A stretch of 64,000 nt of DNA from Porodaedalea pini (Eukaryota > Basidiomycota > Agaricomycetes > Hymenochaetales > Hymenochaetaceae): positions 1 through 64,000 of the forward strand of contig NBAY01000121.1 in the NCBI GenBank assembly GCA_002794775.1. Direction: 5' to 3'. The stretch's first letter is position 1. Every line of letters starts with the position of its first letter. This document shows positions 34,388 to 46,250 of this stretch, piece after piece. The translations under genes and the position numbers were made by a program. The notes beneath the pieces were generated by a model, which saw only the letters and a list, made by a program, of their open reading frames with translations, did not search any database and was not told the origin of the DNA.

Positions 34388-35334
34388 GCTCTAGGGTAAG
34401 GATTTTCTGCTTTGATTTAGATTGAACAAGCAATGTACTCTAACCTTTCTTAGAGTTATCACATATGAGCTTCTAACTGGAGTGAAGCCTTTTTCTGGAA
34501 AAAATAATCATGAGAAAGAGATGCAGATCATGAGAAAACCAATTGGCCACATGTTGGAAATGTTGCAAGGCATATCTCATGAGGGTGAGTTCATTTTCCT
34601 TTATACAGAACATGCTTTTCTCAGTCTAGAAAATATGCAGCAAAAGATTTTATAACTAAGTGTCTGAACAAAGTCCCAACAGAAAGAATGTCTGCAAAAG
34701 ATGCACTTAAACATGAGGTAGGATTTAAATTTATTAAGATAATTACTCCTGTGAAACTAATACCTTATTTACATTGTATATTCAGTGGTTGAGGAAGCAT
34801 GCAAATATTAGTACAGCAAAGATAGAACATGGTTCTCAGTCTTTTAGCAAAGCGGAAGGTAGCAAAACAATCTCGAGTCTGACCAATAGAACAAATCAGC
34901 CACTATCATCTGCAACAAGATCGAATGTGGCAGCGAGCTCCAGCCAAAATCGAAATACTACACCGGATCCTGCTGCTTCCGTTGGAACCGGTGGTAAGAG
35001 ATCAAACGATGGGAATCAGCCGAAAGGAAAGAAAAGAAGAGAGGAATGAAAGTGGGAAGCATCCCTGGGAAGTATAAAACCCTACTTTAAAGTATCTTTC
35101 ATATGTCGTACTAGTCTATTTATTATGTATGTTAGATTTGTCGAAGTAGTCAAAGCAAATCTGCCCTTGAGACAAGTGACACGTAACCGTTAGTGGGTCA
35201 CGCGTTCAGATTTTCCTGATCGACGTCGACGATGAACTCAATGTTAACGACGGCGATGAGTGCAACCAATTGTGAGCAACTCGACGAGTGCACTGATGAC
35301 TATTCCGAGTCTCCCGATGTGAGTGTCTTGTCCG

Positions 35335-35588
35335 CGCCATGGCAAGTGCCCCTGCATCGTGAGACCACACGTGGAGCGCATCACGTGGTGGACTCCGTAG
35401 TGGCAGCAAGGGGAGAGGTGACGTCGATGGACACGCGGTGCAGCATTAGCACAACAGAGTGATTGGGAAGATCATGGATCGCGTGACTGGGCGACACCAT
35501 GAACGCCATGAGCTTTCGGAGCACGGCGAGGGATGGTGAGAAGGAGGGTCACGAGGTGCCGGAGGCGGGTGTGGAGAGGCGTTGAAGT
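35335..35588 (+). pseudogene. Par32-like last-exon remnant, unit 3
   Basis: Same piece as in unit 2 (23990-24246) with further small deletions. It ends with the degenerate region GVER...LK followed by its stop at about 35588. Non-coding relic marking the start of unit 3. Confidence 0.65.
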
Positions 35589-36419
35589 GATTGTCATTCG
35601 GTGCGCCGCTATGTACGTCAGCCTTTCTTGCTGCACCCCATTTCGCGCTGCTCGTTTCTGTGCTTTCATTGACTTAGTTGTCTGTCTGCAGATTAGCTGA
35701 TCTTCCTCCTGTTTTCCTTTCCCATACGCATCAAACTTATGACTCACATCGACCTTTCGCTCCTCTTTTTTGGCCCATTTCCATTTCCGTTGCGCCCTCC
35801 AAACTTCAAAAGCAAATGAATTCCTCCCGAAACGCGAAGTATGGTGTATGGTGTATGCTGTGGAACGTGTTTGTGTAAGTAAGTGTGTAACTTTGTAACT
35901 CCTATCTATCTAGCTAAATTATCTAATTCGTGTAGGAGGGTGGTCGTGTTTGCCACTTGGATTTCTTGTCAATTTTCTTCACTCGTGAACACGATCAAAG
36001 TGGGGTACAGTAGCGGAAGGAGCCCCCAGGGTCGGGCGGAGAATTTGAAGCTTCTTGAATTTTAGGCTCTCGTTCTGACCACCACCACCTCCTCTCCATC
36101 CGCATCCGAGTCTCACTCATGCGCGTCTCGAACGAGGCATTATGTATCACCCTCTGCCGATGCACTAGTACTCTCCGAGTGTCCCTTTTTCGCTCTCCTC
36201 GTCCCGAGCCAGAGCACGCCCAGCCCATCAGTCTCTCGTGGGACCTAGTCTGGAGTCGGCAGTCAACAGTACTAGTCAGCCTTCCGAGTCGAATCAACGG
36301 TATCTGTATTCGGATAATACTAATACAGCACTAGTACTATATAGAATCTGGACACTGGCTAGGCTGCTATTACTCGGTCGTGCGCTCATCGACTTTGGAG
36401 GAAACTACACCTTTCGGTA

Positions 36420-38011
36420 CTGGCCTCGGTAAACTTGATGGCTTTCACGGATTCATTATCGACTAAAAGACTCGAAAGACCACCAGTGCTCAGGCAAGGT
36501 TTCAAGGTCGAGACTCGGGCCGATCTACAGAAGGCCGATCTTGCGCAGGTCATGAACACGGGGCCAACGAGTGTGGTGTCAATCGTGGCTAGTAGCTCGC
36601 AACTTGAGCCTGTGGCTCAGCCTCGGCCCTCGGGCTTCGACACCAGGGGTGGAATGTCATCCTGGACCTGCCATACAACCTCAAGATTCGACACTGGGCG
36701 TGGAAGGAGATACAGAAAGTCGTGAAACCGGTAGTAACGGCTGCAAGCCCAGAGCTTCCTGACCCCGGTCATCGAGTCTCGAGACACGATGCCTGTGGAA
36801 GAAGGAAATACGGGAGAGGATCCAGAGCCGATAGTGGATGAAGTGGAGATTGAAGCTATAATTACACCTTCACCCTGCAGTCAAAGACGACGTACCGCGT
36901 TCTGTGCGTTCCGCCTTTCAAGAGTGCCAACTCCGACGTCCGTGCCTTTACCAGTGCCTGCAACCGAAGACGGTATCGCATCCTCTGCACCATCTCGAGC
37001 AGCCAGCTGAGCACAATAGCACCTCATCTCTGACTTCCAGACCGGTAATGGCTTCGCATGACGCGGACGAGGGCGCGTTGATGCTCTTCAAGGAGGAGCT
37101 CATACAGGCTGCAGCATATCTGGCTAGGTCCAGGAGGGGAATTGGGAAGAGGGCTGAGACTGAGACTGGGATGGAGATGATAACATGTCCTCCATATCAC
37201 TGTCAGAGTGCGTCGTTCGCATCCTAACTTATACTCAGACAATTAACTGCTTATTAACATTGAAAGGGTCCGGTTAAGACCGACTTGTTCTGGGTTAGTC
37301 CGTTCGGTCTTCACTTCTCGCTGATCCAGCCAGATCTCCTCCTCCTCGTCGACCACACCGGCGCCATTCTCGACGAGTCTGGGCCCTCACGCCTTCTCAA
37401 CTCGGCCGCGTTTGCGATCCACTCTGCTATTCACACTGCACGCCCTGACGTGATTTATGCGGAGCATTCTCATTCTGTGTATGGACGTGCGTTCTCGACC
37501 GTCGTGAAAAAGCTTGATATGATCACACAGGACTCTTGCGCATTCTACAAGGACCACGCGGTTTACAAGCAGTTTAATGGTGTTGTTCTCGCGGAGGAGG
37601 AAGGGCGGGACATAGCTGAGACGCTTGGAAACAAGAAGGTATGGATTATTTGAGTAAGGCAAGGCACTGTTGTGCTGATGGCCGTCATGCATAGGCCAAC
37701 ATTCTTCAGGTAACCCTCAGCCGTCTTTCTCGATCTGTTGTCAAACCGTGTCCGATTTCCTTCTAGAACTACGTTATACTTGTCGCGACGTCATCGATCG
37801 AAGGCACTGTTCACTATTTTATGGCACTGGAGAAGTCGTGTTATTCACAGCTGCTAGCGGACGCCGCAGGATCAACGGTGAAGATTGGGTACTTAAATGC
37901 GGCGGACACCTACAGATGTTGGTACCGCGTATGGCGGCTGATTTAGCGGCTTGCCAGCATTCCAGTTCCTCGAAGCGAATAAAGGCGTATGCTTCAAGTA
38001 TGCAAAGTAGA
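36420..38011 (+). pseudogene. Class II aldolase/adducin-like remnant, unit 3 (best preserved)
   Basis: The central exon (about 37276-37640) is fully open: FWVSPFGLHFSL, DESGPSRLLN, IHSAIHTARPDVI, EHSHSVYGRAF, LDMITQDSCAFYKDHAVYKQ, GVVLAEEEGRDIAETLGNKK. A 15-nt exon (GCCAACATTCTTCAG, about 37695-37709) and a final exon (from 37768) follow. The final exon reads NYVILVATSS, where the family has NHG carrying the third metal histidine, so the metal site is damaged. The 5' part (36430-37020) is an Ala/Ser/Pro-rich region in shifting frames without a convincing start. It could still be transcribed, but I judge it a pseudogene. It lies about 420 bp upstream of the intact kinase. Confidence 0.7.
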
Positions 38012-38429
38012 TGCTAGAAAAATATGTGCATTGGGAGTCACGGCCGTGAATGGTGAATGAAATGTACTATTAGTAGCTTTGCGGGAAAGATGAACATACC
38101 GTCTTGATGCTCGATTGTAGTACGTGGCGTCCTTAGTATAGTTATTTTGTACTCTGGCATGAATGCAAACTCGGTATAATATAAGTCATTCGGGCTAAGT
38201 TGCATTCCAATTGCTACTGGAGCGCAATCCGAAACTCGTTCTCCTTTCTTTTATCACCGGCTTATTTGCTCCTTGGTCCACACATGCATAGTTTCTTTAC
38301 TGTGCGATTCGTCGCACATGGATGCATCAAAAATGCAATGAACATTTAGCACATAAACGAGGTTGTCTGCCTGCATCCAAATCCAAACCCGCCAACTAAT
38401 CAAGCAGCACGTCAGAGCACATTTCGACG

Positions 38430-40380
38430 ATGCCTCGATATTCATACAGTTTGAAACCTGTAAAACTGCTAGGCGAAGGCGCTTCCGAGAATAAATGGTC
38501 TCAACCTATACCCCATTTGGAATTTATCAGTTTGATAGGCACGGGTAGTTTCGCACAAGTATGGGTGTGTGTTCAGATGTCTATTCCTCACTTCCTATCA
38601 CAAGTCACTGGCATAAGGGAGTATCTCCCTCTTGCATTGAACGCAAAGACGTGTTATGCATTTGCACACAACGAAGCTTTCTGTGTCTAGCTGGTTCTGC
38701 GACACATGATACTATATACTAACTCCAAGCTTTTCCTTTGGTAGACAGTGAAACGAATCGACATGGAAGGAGAGTTTGCCGCAAAAGTATTTAGCGCACG
38801 CACCTTTGCCAGCACAGAGGAAGCAGTGATAAATGAAGCTCGACTCACACGAAAACTACGGCATAAACATGTGGTACGTTATCAACGGGAACTCTATACC
38901 GCAGAATATATGCTTAATACCCGACTACTTGAAGCTGAGGTGTTATGGCATCTATAAGCATGAGAATTCTGGAGTTCGTGTTATTATCTTTGAGCTTGCT
39001 AAAGGAGGAACTCTCTTTCAGCAATTTCAAAATCTCAAAGCCTTTTCAGAAAAGGATGCTGCACATATAATAAGGTACAGTGATCTTCCAGTCTAAGTGT
39101 ATTTGAGTTGTATCTAATATAGGACAATTAGGCAAGTAGCTGAAGCTTTGGAGTATATCCATGGCAAGAATATTATGCATAGGGATATAAAGTAAGTGCC
39201 ATATGGTGATTGTTATGTGCTATTTTGATCACTGATCTTTTGTCTCTACAGACCAGAAAATATTTTAGTTAAGAATGCCCCTGATCCTTCTAGCTCTTTG
39301 AGCAAAGATTCAATTCTTCTTTGTGACTTTGGATTGTGAGATAGTATCATCATTGCAAATCTTTCCTGTTCCACTAACATGTCATTCTCAGTGCACATGA
39401 AAGTGATGACAATAAAGCAAGTGGTGATCCAGGAACACTATCATATATGGCTCCTGAGGTGCTACATGGTTATGAGTACACAGAAAAAGTAGATATGTGG
39501 TCTTTAGGGTGAGGATATTCTACTTCAGTTAGATTGTACAAACAATGCACTCTCTAACCTTTCTTAGAGTTGTCACATATGAGATTCTATCAGGAAGGAA
39601 ACTGTTTTTTGGAAGAACTCTTAAGGAAATAAAGATGCAGGTCATGATAAAACCTATTGTTTTTAGAGATGAAATATGGCAAGGTATATCTCATGATGGT
39701 GAGCTCATTTTCCCTTTATACAGAACATGTTTTACTCACTTTAGGAAATATGTAGCAAGAGATTTTGTATCTGATTGTCTGAACAGAGTCCCAGCAGAAA
39801 GAATGTCTGCAGAAGAAGCACTTAAACACAAGGTAGGATTCAAACTTATTTACATAGTTGCTTCTGTGAAACTAATTCTGTTTTTATGTTGTTTGTGCAG
39901 TGGTTGAGGCACCATACAGGCATTAGTACAGCAAGGAATTTCAATGCATTGGATGCATGGAAGAAAGGGATAAAGACAATTATGGATATGAATAGAGAGA
40001 AAGCAAAGATTGAGCCAGAGGTGGTAGTGCATGCCTTCTCTCCTGAAGCATCCAAGAGAGAATGTGACTCCCAGCCTCCTAAGGAAAACAAAGTGGCAGG
40101 AAAGCAGACAGAAGTAGGACCAGCTGTTTTAGTATCTAGCAAAGACTCTGGTACAGTGGAAATCAGCAAAAAAGGTTCAAGCCAGGCTGGGAAAAGAAGG
40201 AAGCCTTCAAGATCTACAGCAGGGCCGAGCACAGAAGCAAGTCATGCCAGAAGACAAAAAACAGATCATGTCCACACTGGAACTCCAAAGGTTGCTGGAG
40301 GTACAGAGGAAGTGAAGGAAGGACAAGGCCCAGAAGACAGGGTAGGAGGAAAGGGAAAGCAAAGGGAGAAGCTAACCTAA
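38430..40380 (+). CDS. Serine/threonine protein kinase paralogue 3, 8 exons, 469 aa (apparently functional)
   Basis: Exons 38430-38564, 38745-38873, 38935-39074, 39132-39191, 39252-39335, 39392-39508, 39568-39832 and 39901-40380 join in frame (1410 nt). All kinase landmarks are present: glycine loop IGTGSFAQVW, beta-3 Lys in EFAAKVF, helix-C Glu region (AVINEARLTRKLRHKHV), hinge IIFELAKGGTLF, catalytic loop MHRDIKPEN, CDFGF, YMAPEV, and an R in the C-lobe (AERMSAEEALKHKWL). A short N-terminal segment with KWSQPIPHLEFI precedes the domain, reminiscent of CAMK-group kinases. The last exon is a 150-residue Lys/Ser/Glu-rich tail with basic clusters that may direct it to the nucleus. The substrate is unknown. 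It is the only uninterrupted member of the tandem set. Confidence 0.88.
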
Positions 40381-40469
40381 ACATTGTTGGAATGATGAGC
40401 AGCATGAGCTCGATTGTTGCTGCGAGGCAGCTGATCACCGAGCTTTTAATTGATATAAGCTGGTTCTTC

Positions 40470-40894
40470 TTCTTTTTTTTTTTTTTTTTTGGATGCATTT
40501 ATTACGTGCATCAGCCATTTTGTAACTACAAATGCGCGCAAAAAGATTACTCCTTTTTCCTATGGATACAATCACTTCCAATTTGGTAAGGAGATCCCTC
40601 CCCTGTACTTCAGTTGACCTATGATGAGGCACTGATGGTTGGTCACGGCTTACGCCTTGCATATTTGGGGATTACCCGCCTACTACCACTTCCTTCAGCC
40701 ACATTACCACTAGGGAGTCACCTGACAGGTACCGATATTTATTAAGGCTCAGGTGGCCCATAGCCTACTTGATGAGTGGCTTCTCACTTTTCCCAGGGGG
40801 GCTGAGTGGACCCCAGGGCTCCTGAATGGGTTCACCACCAGCCCTAAGGGGATGTGCGGGTCTGGGCCCGACCCCTAGTTACCAGCCAGTGTAG
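40470..40894 (-). mobile_element. SINE-like retroposon with 13-bp target duplication
   Basis: A 425-bp insertion in the 3' flank of kinase 3, bounded by the perfect repeat AAGCTGGTTCTTC (40457-40469 and 40895-40907). The insert-free version of the site is present behind kinase 4 (GGAGCTGGTACTTTATTTCA, about 46312). On the minus strand it ends in a run of 18 A (40490-40473). It has no reading frame of note. A variable-length target duplication plus a poly(A) end indicates target-primed reverse transcription, so SINE or truncated LINE. I do not see convincing pol III A and B boxes. Confidence 0.75.
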
Positions 40895-41249
40895 AAGCTG
40901 GTTCTTCATTTGACCCTTTTCCCATATCATTATGCATTTTATTTTTACAGTATAAATACCTAGCAAACTTGTACATGTCTGCTATCCCTTTGTCTTAGAG
41001 CTCAGGGGGTCAAACCTGAATTCTTTTGTTGTTTTCATTTCTTTCTCTTGAACATCACGTGCATGGCATCGCAATCGCCGGCGACTCTGTGTCGCCGAAG
41101 TCCAACTACAACTTCGAACAACAGGATGGATATCTTACTTCAGAGTCGCTTAGCACAGCTGTTATATTGTATCACGTACGTCTAGACTCGTCGAAGCACT
41201 AGTCGTAGATTGAGGTTGAGTCAAGATTTGGACTCGACCCTTAACCGTC

Positions 41250-42380
41250 GGTGACAGTGTGTGTCACGCGCTCGACGCCACCAGCTCTGACCAACTCAAG
41301 TCTCAACTATCCTCCTTCCAGAGAGCCGGCCCCAACGCATGTGCCTTCGTCAGCGCCTGCAGTCGAAGACAATATTGCCTCCTCTGCACCTTCTCGAGCA
41401 GCCAGCGCACCGCACGATGCCGCTGAGGACAGCGTCGCCTCATCTGCGGCTTCCAGACCGATAACGGCTTCGCATGACGCGGAAGAGAGTCCGTTGATGC
41501 TCTTCAAGGAGGAGCCCATGAAGGCTACAGCATAATCGGCTAGGTATAGGAGGGGAACTGGGAAGAGGGTTGAGACTAGACTGGCATGGAGATGATCAGT
41601 GTGTCCATATCACCGTCAGAGTACGTCGTTCGCATCCTAGCGTATACTCAGACAATTAAATACGTGTTAATATTGAAAGGATCCGATTAAGAACGATTCC
41701 TGCTGGGATAATCCGTCCAGTGTCCACTTCTCGCTCATCCAGCCAGATGACCTCCTCGTCGATCACACCGGCGCCATTCTCGACGAGTCTGGGCCCTCAC
41801 GCCTTCTCAACACAACCGCGTTCGCAATCCACTCTGCTATCCACACTGCACGTCCCGACATGATTTGTGCCGCGCACTCTCACTCCGTGTATGGACGTGC
41901 GTTCTCAACGCTTGGGAAGGAGCTAGATATGATCACACAGGACTCTCGCGCATTCTACAAGGACCACGCTGTTTACAAGCAGTTCATTGGTGTTATTCTC
42001 GCGGAGGAAATAGGACGGAACATAGCTGAGACACTTGGAAAACAAGAAGGTATGGATTATTTGAGTAAGGCAAGCGTCTGTTGTGCTGATGGCCGTCATG
42101 CGTAGGCTATCATTCTTCAGGTAACCATCAGCTGTCCTTCTCGATCTACTGTTAAATCGTGTACTATTTTCACCTAGCACCACAGTCTGCTTGTCGCGAT
42201 GTCATTGATCGAGGGCACTGTGCACTATTTTACGGCAGCGGAGAAGCCACGCCATGTACAGCTGCTAGCGGACGCGGCAGGGTCAACGGTGATGATCGTG
42301 CGATTGGTTTATCGGCCGACCGGCATTCCAGGTCCTAGCGAATGAAGCGTATGCTGCAAGCGTGCAAAGTAGAGGCAACG
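41250..42380 (+). pseudogene. Class II aldolase/adducin-like remnant, unit 4
   Basis: An Ala/Ser-rich linker (41290-41535, ending FKEEPMKATA) is followed by the central domain at about 41690-42050. The HSH metal motif (AAHSHSVYGRAF), LDMITQDSRAFYKDHAVYKQ and EIGRNIAETLGKQ are intact, but small deletions disturb the frame around HFSLIQPDDLLVDHTGA and SGPRLL. The last exon (from about 42180, HSLLVAM in one frame) is eroded. No Par32 remnant precedes this copy, unlike units 1-3. Confidence 0.65.
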
Positions 42381-43825
42381 AAGATATATTCATATGGGGT
42401 CACGACAGTGACTAGTGAAGAGAAAGTACTATGAATAACTTTGCGGGAAAAATAAGCATACCGCCATATTAGAATTTGCGGCGTCCTTAATATAGCTGTT
42501 CCCGTTCTTTGTACTCTGGCATGAACACAAACTCGGTATAATATAAGTCATTCGGGCTAAGTTGCATTCCAATTGCTACTGGAGCGCAATCCAAAGCTCC
42601 GTCCCTCCTTTATCACTGGATTATTTGCTCCTTGATCCACATATGCATAGTTTATTTACTGTGCGATTCGTCGCACATGGATGCATCAAAAATGCAATGA
42701 ACATTTAATACATAAATGAGACTGTTTGCCTGTATCCAAATCCAGACCCGTCAACTGATCAAGGAGCACCTGAGAGCGCGTTTGGACGATGCCTGAATAT
42801 CTGAAGAATTTAATACCTTTCGAACCGCTAGAAGATGGCGACTTCCCGGCTGTGTGGTCTCAGCCTATAGGCAGTTTAGAAATTTTGGGCAAGCTAGGCA
42901 AGGGCAATTTCGGAGATGTATGGGTGTGTGTTCAGACGTCTATTCCTCATTTTCTGTTACAAATCAGTGGCATGATGGATGGTTATTCCTCTTGCGTTGG
43001 ACGCAAAGAAATATTGACCATTTGCACCTAGCAAAGCTTTCTGTTTCTAGATGGTACTGCAACATATGATGCTACATACTGATTCCAAGCCTTTCCTTTG
43101 GTAGGCAGTGAAACGGGACGACATGGAAGGAGAGTTCGCCGCAAAAGAATTTAAAGCACACATCCCCGACAACACAAAGGAAGCAGTGATAAATGAAGCT
43201 CGACTCACACGAAAACTAAGGCATAAGCATGTGGTATGTTATCAATGGCAACTCTATACCGCAGAATATATGCTTAATACCCAGCCATTTGGAAGCTGAA
43301 GTGTTATGGCATCTATAAGAGAGAGGATTCCTTTGTTATTATCTATGAGGTTGCTAGAGGAGGGACTCTCCTCGTCCGTGAGCAAACCAACTCAAAGGAA
43401 CACAAAAGCTTCTCAGAAGAGGATGCTGCACATATAGTAAGGTACAGTGACCTTCCCATCTAAGTATATTTGAGTTTAATCTAACAAAAGACAATTAGGC
43501 AGATGGCTGAGGCTTTGGAGTATATCCATGGCAAGAAAGTTATGCATAGGGATGTAAAGTAAGTGGCATATGGTGATTGTTGTGAGTTATTTGGACCTCT
43601 GATCTTTTGTCTCTACAGACCAGAAAACATTTTCTTCAAGAATTTTCCTTCTAGCTCTTTGAGCAAGGATGCCATTCTTCTTGGTGACTTTGGATTGTGA
43701 GATAGTATCATTATTGCAAAGCTCTCCTGTCACATTGACAGGTTACCCCCAGTGCATATGAAAGCAAGGATAACAAAGCAAGTAAAAAAAAGGGATCACC
43801 ATCATATATTGCTCCTGAAGTGATA

Positions 43826-45431
43826 CAGTAGCGTGTGAAAATTCTGTCACCCCCCCTTTACGTGAGTTGTTTTATTTCTAGGACACAACACGCTTGACAG
43901 AAAGCTACAAAATTTTACAGTATCGCTGGTGTACATGTACTCCATTTCCATGTGAAATTTAATAGCGATTGGTGGTGTGTATACTGAGAAAATGTGTATT
44001 TACTGAAAATTGGCTTCTTGCCAGATTTAGACTAAAGACATCCTTCAACTCTGGGAAGCCCGGAAAGCAGATATTAAATTATCAAAAATTAGTATGGAGT
44101 ATGCTTCCCATGTACACTGTACAGTAGACTAGTTCTCCTGGGTAGAGATGTATACAGCTTTTTAATAAATGCCACATCCAGATGGTCCCACTCATCCTGC
44201 AAAGCCTCCCACAACTCTTCCTTGTTTGATGGCTGGTGAGCCCGGTTGCGTACCCGATCATCAAGTTCCTTCCAGACATGCTCTATGATGCTCATGTCAG
44301 AGCTCTGGGGAGGCCAAGGCAATAAATGGATCCCATTTCTGGTGAACCACTGGCGGGCATACAGTGATGTGTGCTTTGAATCATTGTCTTGCTGGAAAAT
44401 GATGCGGTGTTTTTGGAGGTGCTTGTCACGGAGTGTGCCCAGTAGACCGTCCTTCAGGATGTCGATGTACTTGAAGCGATCCATAATGCCCTCGATGCGA
44501 ATGAGCCTTCTGACACCACACTGAGTGATGCATCCCCACACCATGACACTTCCACCACCATGCTTCACTGTATCCTGCAGATATCTTTCATCCATCTCCT
44601 CCCCAGGCCTTCTCCAGCACCAAGTCCTTCCATCTGACCCATAAAGGTTGAATTTCGATTCATCTGAAAAAATAATGGTGGACCATTTTCGCAAGGTCCA
44701 CGCACGGTGTGCTTGGGCCCAGCGAAAACGATTCATTCGTTGTCGAGGAGTGAGTTTTGGCTTTTTTCGGCAGACGTACGCTTTCAGCCCCAGCTTGTGA
44801 AGATGCTGTGTGATGGTGGTGCGGTGTACATGCGGTGCGAGTTTTCGCTGAGCTTCACTTGCGTTGTGCACAGTGCCCTTGCGGAGCTCGCGTGCGATGT
44901 AACGTGTCTCTCGCTCGGTTAACTTGGGTGGTCGGCCAGGTCTTGTGCACGGTCGATAAGGGTCATCTGTCTCAGAAAAATCTGCATTAATTCGCTGCAC
45001 AGAACGAACCGAAATCCCGAGGTCGTGTGCAATTGACGCGTTTGGGACGTGGCGTTTCTTCAGCTGCTTCACAGCACGAATTTTCGTTGGTGTACAGACA
45101 ACCATCTTTTCAAACTGGTCAGCATGAATTGAGACGAAATACTCATGCCTTACTTACAGGTACTGTGAGTTTGCGAGTCGTCGTTGAGTGAAGAAACGGT
45201 GCGAGGTGCACGTTTGTTGTCTCAGCCTAATCAGGAAAGCAAGCTGTTACATAAAACTAGGGCACTTTCTCGTGACATACTGAACGGAATGCTCTCAAAT
45301 TTCACTCATACATGTCAAACATAGTGATGAACTATTCCAAATTTCTGGATGGATTTTCAATGCATTTTCAGGGTTCTATAAGCAAAATACTGCTCAAAGA
45401 GGGGGGGTGACAGTATTTTCACTCGCTACTG
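43826..45431 (-). mobile_element. Tc1/mariner transposon (1606 bp)
   Basis: Terminal inverted repeats of 32 bp with two mismatches begin CAGTAGCG and contain CTGTCACCCCCCC. They lie at 43826-43857 and 45400-45431. The element is flanked by TA on both sides (43824-43825, 45432-45433), the target duplication expected for this superfamily. It encodes one intact transposase on the minus strand, so it may be active. Confidence 0.95.
44089..45105 (-). CDS. Tc1-type transposase, 338 aa
   Basis: Cut-and-paste transposase that binds the terminal repeats and catalyses excision and TA insertion. Starts at an ATG at 45105. The N-terminus has paired helix-turn-helix units (KIRAVKQLKKRHVPNASIAH; SVRSVQRINADF) with the linker RPGRPPKLTERE. 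The catalytic DDE triad appears as FSDESKFNLYG, FQQDNDSKHTS and SSDMSIIEHVWKELD. The last two residues are about 34 apart, that is DD34E, typical of Tc1. The length is normal for the family and no disabling change is seen. A C-terminal reading of IKKLYTSLPRR is also typical. Confidence 0.95.
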   Translation of the reverse strand: MVVCTPTKIRAVKQLKKRHVPNASIAHDLGISVRSVQRINADFSETDDPYRPCTRPGRPPKLTERETRYIARELRKGTVHNASEAQRKLAPHVHRTTITQHLHKLGLKAYVCRKKPKLTPRQRMNRFRWAQAHRAWTLRKWSTIIFSDESKFNLYGSDGRTWCWRRPGEEMDERYLQDTVKHGGGSVMVWGCITQCGVRRLIRIEGIMDRFKYIDILKDGLLGTLRDKHLQKHRIIFQQDNDSKHTSLYARQWFTRNGIHLLPWPPQSSDMSIIEHVWKELDDRVRNRAHQPSNKEELWEALQDEWDHLDVAFIKKLYTSLPRRTSLLYSVHGKHTPY

Positions 45432-46250
45432 TATGTGGTGCTGAGTACACAGAAAAAGTAGACATATGGGCTCTAGGGTAAGGATTTTCTGCTTTGATTT
45501 AAATTGAACAAACAATGCACTCTAACCTTTCTTAGAGCTATCACATATGAGCTTCTATCTGGAGTGATGCTTTTTTCTGGAGATGATGACAATAAGACAC
45601 TGGAGCAGGTTATGAGAAAACGTATTGTTTTTCCAGGGAAAATATGGCAAGGTATATCTCATGATGGTGAACTCATTTTCTCTTTATACAGAACATGTTT
45701 TACTCACTTTAGGAAATATGTAGCAAGAGATTTTGTATCTGATTGTCTGGACAGAGATGCAACAAAAAGAATGTCTGCAGAAGAAGCACTTAGACACAAG
45801 GTAGGATTCAAACTTATTTACATAGTTGCTTCTGTGAAACTAATTCTGTTTTTATGTTGTTTATGCAGTGGTTGAGGCACCATACAGACATTAGTACAGC
45901 AAGGAATTTCAATGCATTGGATGCATGGAAGAAAGGGATATCAGAGGTTAAGAAGGAAAACAGAGATAAAAAAGAGATTAAGCCAGAGGTGGGTAACACA
46001 TGCCTTATCTCCTGGAGAATCTAAGAAAGAACTAAGCTCCCTGCTCATTAAGAAAAAGGTACAAGTGTCAGGAGAGCAGGAAGGAGGAGGACCAGTTACT
46101 AGAGCTTCTAGGAAGAGGAAGTCTTTAGAATCTACAGCAAAGCCTGCCAAAAGAGAAACCCATGAATTGAATGTTGTCCACACTGAAAGTCCAAAGATTG
46201 TGAAGGGCAAAGGGAAAGGGAAGGAAAGAGACAGTAAAAAGAGAAGCTAA

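Larger units (their letters stand above)
26989..35049 (+). pseudogene. Protein kinase paralogue 2 (dead, split by gypsy element)
   Basis: The exons resume on both sides of the gypsy insertion: 26989-28062 and 34388-35049. The insertion lies at the end of the exon encoding EKVDMWALG, right at its splice donor. Substitutions: glycine loop IGSSDYTRTWV, beta-3 Lys to Arg (LAIRIF), catalytic loop HRNVI with Asn (27747-27749), DFG to NFT (27882-27884). Exon 7 carries the same 1-nt frameshift as kinase 1. The C-terminal tail is Lys-rich. Kinases 1 and 2 share both the Asn substitutions and the frameshift, so they descend from one dead copy or were homogenised afterwards. Confidence 0.85.
42789..46250 (+). 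pseudogene. Protein kinase paralogue 4 (catalytic residues intact, split by Tc1 element)
   Basis: Exons: 42789-42923, 43105-43233, 43296-43441, 43499-43558, 43619-43696, 43753-43825, then after the transposon 45434-45477, 45536-45799 and 45869 onward. The kinase motifs are all normal: LGKGNFGDVW, EFAAKEF, MHRDVKPEN, GDFGF, YIAPEV. The Tc1 insertion lies directly after APEVI. A 1-nt insertion in the tail (GAGGTGGGTAAC near 45985, against GAGGTGGTAGT in kinase 3) shifts the frame; the original tail frame remains open to 46250. Excision of the transposon would give back a kinase domain with only a TA-type footprint. As it stands the gene is disrupted. Confidence 0.85.

Noticed and set aside
39686..39731. 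A GTGAG...TTTAG segment of 46 nt in kinase 3 that looks like an intron
   Set aside because: Removing it puts the conserved KYVARDFVSDCL segment out of frame, while reading through keeps kinases 3 and 4 in frame. It was kept as coding, with some doubt.
40473..40490. T18 run as a transcription terminator of kinase 3
   Set aside because: It is the poly(A) end of the inserted retroposon read on the other strand, bounded by the 13-bp duplication.
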